From Flavobacteriales bacterium UBA7666 (lineage in GTDB: Bacteria; Bacteroidota; Bacteroidia; Flavobacteriales_D; Crocinitomicaceae): a stretch of DNA of 64,000 bases. The DNA is taken from assembly GCA_002483265.1 (NCBI GenBank), contig DLHO01000004.1:62001-126000 (forward strand). The letters run 5' to 3'. The notes under the pieces are model-generated. The model was not told the origin of the DNA and ran no database searches. It saw only the letters and a list, made by a program, of their open reading frames with translations. Below, in pieces: positions 60,164 to 64,000 of this stretch; positions within the stretch are counted from its first letter, which is position 1; every line of letters starts with the position of its first letter. Both the position numbers and the translations under genes were made by a program.

Positions 60164-60439
60164 ATGAAGTTAAGAACGTTTTTACAACTCTTTGTATTGT
60201 GTGGACTGTTTATTTTTGGTGCTGGATCTGTTACTTCATCATATAGTCAGGATGGATCTATTGCCAAAGCAGAGAAAACAATTGCAAAACGCAGAAAGAA
60301 AGATGCCAAAATAGCTAAGAAGGAAGCAAAAAAATCCAAGAAAGCATTTTGGTCAAGGCAGTCCAAGGAAGCCAAGAAAAGTGTTAAACGAAATGCGAAA
60401 CGCCAAAAAAGAGCGAAACGCCAATCGAATGGATGGTGA
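60164..60439 (+). CDS. Small Lys/Arg-rich secreted protein
   Basis: 91 aa. A signal peptide (about 1-28, ending S-S-Y-S-Q) leads to a very basic chain made of Lys/Ala/Arg helices: A-K-R-R-K-K-D-A-K-I-A-K-K-E-A, then S-K-K-A-F-W-S-R-Q-S, then K-R-N-A-K-R-Q-K-R-A-K-R-Q. Nearly half the mature residues are Lys or Arg. Such peptides could bind DNA, polyanionic glycans or outer-membrane lipids. No homologue is recognised. The start follows the lipoprotein gene's divergent start by 25 bp. Confidence 0.6.
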   Translation: MKLRTFLQLFVLCGLFIFGAGSVTSSYSQDGSIAKAEKTIAKRRKKDAKIAKKEAKKSKKAFWSRQSKEAKKSVKRNAKRQKRAKRQSNGW

Positions 60440-60464
60440 TAAAAGATTCAATAGTTGAAAAGAG

Positions 60465-60506
60465 GTTCAAAAAGTTCAAACCATTGAACGATTTTAACTT
60501 TTGAAC
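60465..60506. terminator. Possible two-way terminator between convergent genes
   Basis: GTTCAAAAAG and CTTTTGAAC pair with one bulge. An inner GTTCAA-ACCA-TTGAAC competes. It lies in the 78-bp gap between the Lys-rich protein gene and the substrate-binding protein gene. AT-rich and weak. Confidence 0.4.
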
Positions 60507-60517
60507 TCATTGAACTT

Positions 60518-61384
60518 TCAGGCAAACAACTTGTCCTTCCAATCTTCAGCTTCTTCTTCTGAAACCAAATTGAGTTTTTTCAAATAATGTGTGGTCTTCT
60601 CAAAAGCAAGCGGATATTCAATTCCTTTGTAGTTCCAATCCGTTTCAGACAACCAAAGTTTGACCTGATCCAAAGGCAAATTATAACGCCATGAAATAAT
60701 CTCTGCTGATTTAGGATTTTCTTTTACTTCCAATGCTTTTTGATTCACAATAGCGCACATTTTCTGTAGAATTTCGGAATGTTTCTCTGCGATTTCTGTT
60801 CGTGCTGCAATAACAAAACAAGGCCATGGAGTTACTACATCACCGATATAATCACATTTCCCCTGTTCTACAAACGGAAAGGTCGTGTATTTTTCCCAAA
60901 GGAAAGCTTGAGCTTCATTGTTTTCAAGAGCCCATAAACCACCATAAACATCACCAATTACATTGAATTTCAATCCTTCTAAATTCCAGTTTTGTTGATC
61001 GGCCATAACATACGCCATCAAATGTGATCCTGAACCATAACGTGAAATTGCGAAAGTTTGATCTTTGATATCCTGAGTCTTTTTTATAGCTCCATTACTA
61101 GGTACATGAATTCCCCAGCTAAGTGGAGAAACGACATAAACCTCCAAAATTTTGGCGTCTAGTCCTTGCAGGATTGATTTGGTGATTCCTTCCGTAAGAA
61201 GCACAGCAACATCAATAGAACCCGTTTCCAGTCCGCGAACCATTTGACCAGTTCCACCGGTCATGTCAGACCAATGAAGATTTAAACCGATTTCTTGAAA
61301 TTTCCCCTCTTCAATTGCTAATCTCCAAGGTAAGTTAAAATGCTCAGGAACACCACCGATCTTAAGCCCTAATTCGTTTGTCAT
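60518..61384 (-). CDS. Signal-less periplasmic-binding-protein-like protein (SsuA/NMT1 type)
   Basis: 288 aa. It has the type II binding fold of nitrate/sulfonate/HMP-binding proteins: G-L-K-I-G-G-V-P-E-H-F-N-L-P-W at the start, then E-T-G-S-I-D-V-A-V-L-L-T-E-G, then A-I-S-R-Y-G-S-G-S-H-L near 113. Unlike ordinary transporter partners it has no signal peptide or lipobox, and no membrane partner of an importer follows. It overlaps the ABC exporter gene by 4 bp. It may be a cytoplasmic ligand-binding or enzymatic protein; the ligand is unknown. Confidence 0.75.
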   Translation of the reverse strand: MTNELGLKIGGVPEHFNLPWRLAIEEGKFQEIGLNLHWSDMTGGTGQMVRGLETGSIDVAVLLTEGITKSILQGLDAKILEVYVVSPLSWGIHVPSNGAIKKTQDIKDQTFAISRYGSGSHLMAYVMADQQNWNLEGLKFNVIGDVYGGLWALENNEAQAFLWEKYTTFPFVEQGKCDYIGDVVTPWPCFVIAARTEIAEKHSEILQKMCAIVNQKALEVKENPKSAEIISWRYNLPLDQVKLWLSETDWNYKGIEYPLAFEKTTHYLKKLNLVSEEEAEDWKDKLFA

Positions 61385-63141
61385 TTCTTTGTGAATTGCA
61401 TGGAGTGCAGTTTTTTATACATTCCATCTTTGCGTAATAATTCTTCGTGAGACCCAATTTCCTGGATTTCACCTTTGTCTAAGACAATAATTTTGTCTGC
61501 TGCTTGTATGGTAGATAATCGGTGTGCAATAACGATAGAAGTTCTTCCTTTGGTAAGCTGTTCGGTAGCGCGCTGGATTAAGAGTTCAGACTCATTGTCC
61601 ACGCTGGATGTAGCTTCGTCCAGAATTAAAATATGCGGATTGTAAACATAAGCACGAATAAAGGCTAATAATTGTCTTTGGCCTACAGAAAGTACTCCGC
61701 CGCGTTCACCGACCTGATAATCATATCCGTTCGGTAATTTTTCAATAAAACCGTCAGCTCCAACCGCTTTTGCTGCGGCAATCACTTCTTCACGTGTAAT
61801 TTCTTCGTTTCCTAATGTGATGTTGTTGTGGATCGTGTCCGAAAACAAGAATACATCCTGAAGTACAATTGCAATGTTTTTCCGCAAAGTGTCCATGTGG
61901 ATTTCACGCAATTCCAGTTCGCCAATGTGAATCGTTCCTTTTTGGTATTCATAAAAACGACTCAGTAAATTGACTATCGAAGTTTTACCTGCTCCGGTTG
62001 CGCCAACAAAGGCAACCGTTTCTTTTGGCTGAATAGTCAGATTAATATCTTTTAGAACCCAATCTTCGTCTTTGTAAGCAAAATAAACGTGTTCGAATTT
62101 TAAAGGCTGCTCAAAATCACAGGTGGTAATGGTTCCTGATTCCTGAACATGCTCATCGGTATCCAACAATTCAAATACCTTGTCTGCACGAACAATTCCG
62201 CGTTGAAGAATGTTGAATTTATCCGCCAGCATACGAATTGGTCTGAACAACATCTGAATCCAAAGAGTAAAACTGAATACGGTTCCAAATAATTGTTTGT
62301 CTGTTAGTTCTTCACCCGTCATTGAAAATGCACACCAAACAATAAGTAGAGCAATCGAAAGTGAACTGAGGAATTCTACTACTGGAAAGAAGATGGAGAA
62401 TGCCCACACAGCATTTACGTGTGCTTGTCTATGCGTTTTATTCACTTCTTGGAAAGCTGCGTATTCCATTTTTTCTCTTCCGAAAATTTGAACGATGTTC
62501 ATGCCAGTCAAACGCTCTTGAACAAAAGAGTTTAAGCGGTGAACTGCCGTTCCTTCCTGCTGAAAACTTTTACGCATTGCTTTTGCAAAAACACGCGTTG
62601 CGAAAATGAGAATCGGAATTGGAATGAGGGTGATAAGAGAAAGTTGCCAGTTACTAGTGAACATGAGAGCCAAAACAACAATCAGCATTAAAAGATCTCC
62701 TAAAATATCAATCAGCCCGGAAGAGAAAACCTCTGAAATTGCTTCAATGTCCGAAACCACACGTGTCACCAAACCACCAACTGGTGAACGGTCAAAGAAC
62801 TGCATTCTAAAAGTGGACAAATGATTGAAAACCTTCACCCGGATATCACGAATCACGGATTGTGCCATTAAATTGGAGAAGTAAGCCGTCAAAAATTGAA
62901 GAAGTGCTTCAACAAGTAAAATTCCCCCTACAATTAAAGTCCATTTCAAAAACAAGCTCGGATTCTGATTGTCAACCACGTATTTCTGAACCATATTTCC
63001 AATAATCATTGGGCGCAAAGGACCAAGTACGGAAAGGGAAACGGTGCAGATGAAAGCCAAAACTAAAAGACCCCTGTAAGGTTTTGCAAATTTCAATAAG
63101 CGTCTGAAAATTCGAAAATCAATTTTGCTTTGTTTCGCCAT
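61381..63141 (-). CDS. MsbA-like ABC exporter
   Basis: 586 aa half transporter. The membrane domain (about 20-310) has six helices. The nucleotide domain has Walker A G-A-T-G-A-G-K-T-S near residue 378, the signature L-S-V-G-Q-R-Q near 480, Walker B I-L-I-L-D-E-A-T-S-S-V-D and the H-loop A-H-R-L-S-T. It would form a homodimer that exports a lipid or drug, as MsbA/LmrA do. It is translationally coupled to the substrate-binding-like gene. Confidence 0.9.
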   Translation of the reverse strand: MAKQSKIDFRIFRRLLKFAKPYRGLLVLAFICTVSLSVLGPLRPMIIGNMVQKYVVDNQNPSLFLKWTLIVGGILLVEALLQFLTAYFSNLMAQSVIRDIRVKVFNHLSTFRMQFFDRSPVGGLVTRVVSDIEAISEVFSSGLIDILGDLLMLIVVLALMFTSNWQLSLITLIPIPILIFATRVFAKAMRKSFQQEGTAVHRLNSFVQERLTGMNIVQIFGREKMEYAAFQEVNKTHRQAHVNAVWAFSIFFPVVEFLSSLSIALLIVWCAFSMTGEELTDKQLFGTVFSFTLWIQMLFRPIRMLADKFNILQRGIVRADKVFELLDTDEHVQESGTITTCDFEQPLKFEHVYFAYKDEDWVLKDINLTIQPKETVAFVGATGAGKTSIVNLLSRFYEYQKGTIHIGELELREIHMDTLRKNIAIVLQDVFLFSDTIHNNITLGNEEITREEVIAAAKAVGADGFIEKLPNGYDYQVGERGGVLSVGQRQLLAFIRAYVYNPHILILDEATSSVDNESELLIQRATEQLTKGRTSIVIAHRLSTIQAADKIIVLDKGEIQEIGSHEELLRKDGMYKKLHSMQFTKK

Positions 63142-63306
63142 GTTGCAAAATTACATCTAAGGATTGGGATATGACTTATTTTTAACTGCTAAAATTCACT
63201 AACAAAACACATTTTTATTTCCATTGTTTGCTTTTATTCCTTTATTTTGTGGATAGGCAAAATGCCTGATTAGAAAGCACAACATTTACCTCCAACATTC
63301 AATACT

Positions 63307-63954
63307 ATGGTTTACAATTTAGGTCAGTCAACATCCATCTTCAACACTTTTCTTGGAGAGTTAAGAGACTGCACGGTTCAAACTGATCCCATGCGATTTA
63401 GACGTAATTTAGAACGTGTTGCCGAAGTATTGGCTTATGAACTAAGCAAACATTTGGATTACCAAACAGAATTGGTAACAACTCCATTAGGCGAAGCAGA
63501 AGTTCCTGTCTTGAAACAGCAGCCGGTTTTGGCAACGATCTTGCGCGCTGGCTTACCAATGCATCAGGGATTATTGAATTATTTTGACCGTGCGGAAAGT
63601 GCATTCGTTTCTGCTTACAGAAAACATACCACTGCTGAGGACTTTGATATTCATGTTGAATATTTAGCCTCTCCTTCCATTGATGGGAAAACTTTGATTA
63701 TTTCAGATCCGATGTTAGCTACCGGAAGTTCTATGGTAATGGTGTATAAGGCCTTGCTAAAACAAGGAAAGCCGGCCAAAGTTCATATCGTTGCAGCCAT
63801 TGCAGCTCCCGAAGCTCTTGAATTTGTGAAGAGACATCTTCCGGATACAATCACTATTTGGGTGGGTGCAATTGATAAAGAATTAACCGCTCAATCATAC
63901 ATCGTTCCAGGTTTGGGCGACGCAGGTGACTTGGCTTACGGAGTAAAATGTTAA
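63307..63954 (+). CDS. upp: Uracil phosphoribosyltransferase
   Basis: 215 aa, typical size. The PRPP motif is I-I-S-D-P-M-L-A-T-G-S-S-M near residue 130. The start has R-R-N-L-E-R-V-A-E-V-L-A-Y-E, and the C-terminus ends D-A-G-D-L-A-Y-G. It makes UMP from uracil and PRPP for pyrimidine salvage. Divergent from the exporter with a 165-bp spacer. Confidence 0.95.
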   Translation: MVYNLGQSTSIFNTFLGELRDCTVQTDPMRFRRNLERVAEVLAYELSKHLDYQTELVTTPLGEAEVPVLKQQPVLATILRAGLPMHQGLLNYFDRAESAFVSAYRKHTTAEDFDIHVEYLASPSIDGKTLIISDPMLATGSSMVMVYKALLKQGKPAKVHIVAAIAAPEALEFVKRHLPDTITIWVGAIDKELTAQSYIVPGLGDAGDLAYGVKC

Positions 63955-63966
63955 GGAGATAAAACT

Positions 63967-64000
63967 ATGCACTGGCACCTATATATATCACTCTTTGGTT
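63967..64000 (+). CDS. Start of a further gene (3' partial)
   Basis: ATG at 63967, 12 bp after upp ends, opens a frame reading M-H-W-H-L-Y-I-S-L-F-G that runs to the window edge. An AGGAGAT purine stretch lies just upstream. Too short to name. Confidence 0.4.
   Translation, partial: MHWHLYISLFG

Noticed and set aside
60518..61384. A periplasmic binding protein of a nitrate/sulfonate importer
   Set aside because: There is no signal peptide or lipobox and no importer permease beside it; the coupled gene is an exporter.

Overview
The window looks like a chromosomal segment of a Bacteroidota, most likely a Flavobacteriales relative (Crocinitomicaceae/Fluviicola would fit, but this is inference). 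The signs are promoters of the TTG-N19/20-TAnnTTTG type, a type IX secretion C-terminal sorting domain, many SCKK-type lipoproteins, the zapA-rny arrangement, a meso-diaminopimelate-type MurE, and AT-rich spacers carrying hairpins. No rRNA, tRNA, CRISPR array, insertion sequence or prophage was seen.

Region 1 (1-23.7 kb) is a surface-polysaccharide locus, transcribed rightward throughout. It has three Wzy/O-antigen-ligase-like membrane proteins, two Wzx-type flippases, at least five glycosyltransferases, UDP-HexNAc enzymes (a WbpP-like C4-epimerase and a WecB-like C2-epimerase), and an acetamidino-forming module (WbpG-like amidotransferase with HisH2 and HisF2). It also has a deacetylase plus LpxD-like acyltransferase pair, a DegT-type aminotransferase, and a PglC/WcaJ-type phosphoglycosyl transferase that would start the lipid-linked chain. 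Housekeeping genes (a ZapB-like coiled-coil gene, zapA, rny) split the locus at 4.9-7.2 kb. Decayed pieces (a truncated NeuD-like gene, a fragment resembling a glycosyltransferase tail) indicate recombination.

Region 2 (23.7-31 kb) is a mixed stretch: a DUF486 membrane protein, a minimal T9SS-sorted protein, an alkyltransferase-like DNA-repair protein, lipoproteins, an SDR, EngB, a TruC-like pseudouridine synthase and a DUF1353 protein. Its spacers hold a 49-bp repeat in inverted copies, an engB-like fragment and a 450-bp hairpin-rich non-coding stretch between convergent genes.

Region 3 (31-54 kb) is the division and cell-wall (dcw) cluster: mraZ-rsmH-ftsL-ftsI-murE-mraY-murD-[155-aa unknown]-ftsW-murG-murC-ftsQ, then a 6.4-kb interruption, then ftsA-ftsZ and a GatB/YqeY-like gene. 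The interruption holds a 1043-aa secreted repeat protein and, on the opposite strand, a NarL-type response regulator with a TPR histidine kinase. MraZ boxes lie in front of mraZ, with a similar inverted copy about 120 bp further upstream.

Region 4 (54-64 kb) holds a phosphodiesterase-like lipoprotein, a TetR/methyltransferase divergent pair with an operator-like palindrome on the promoter, ahcY, a GT-C mannosyltransferase-like protein, a Rieske-like lipoprotein without its metal ligands, a Lys-rich secreted peptide, an MsbA-like ABC exporter overlapping a signal-less substrate-binding protein, and upp. No wholly new system can be proven from sequence alone. The strongest leads are the dcw interruption, the unknown murD-ftsW protein, the deacetylase/acyltransferase pair, and the structured spacer at 29.9-30.2 kb.
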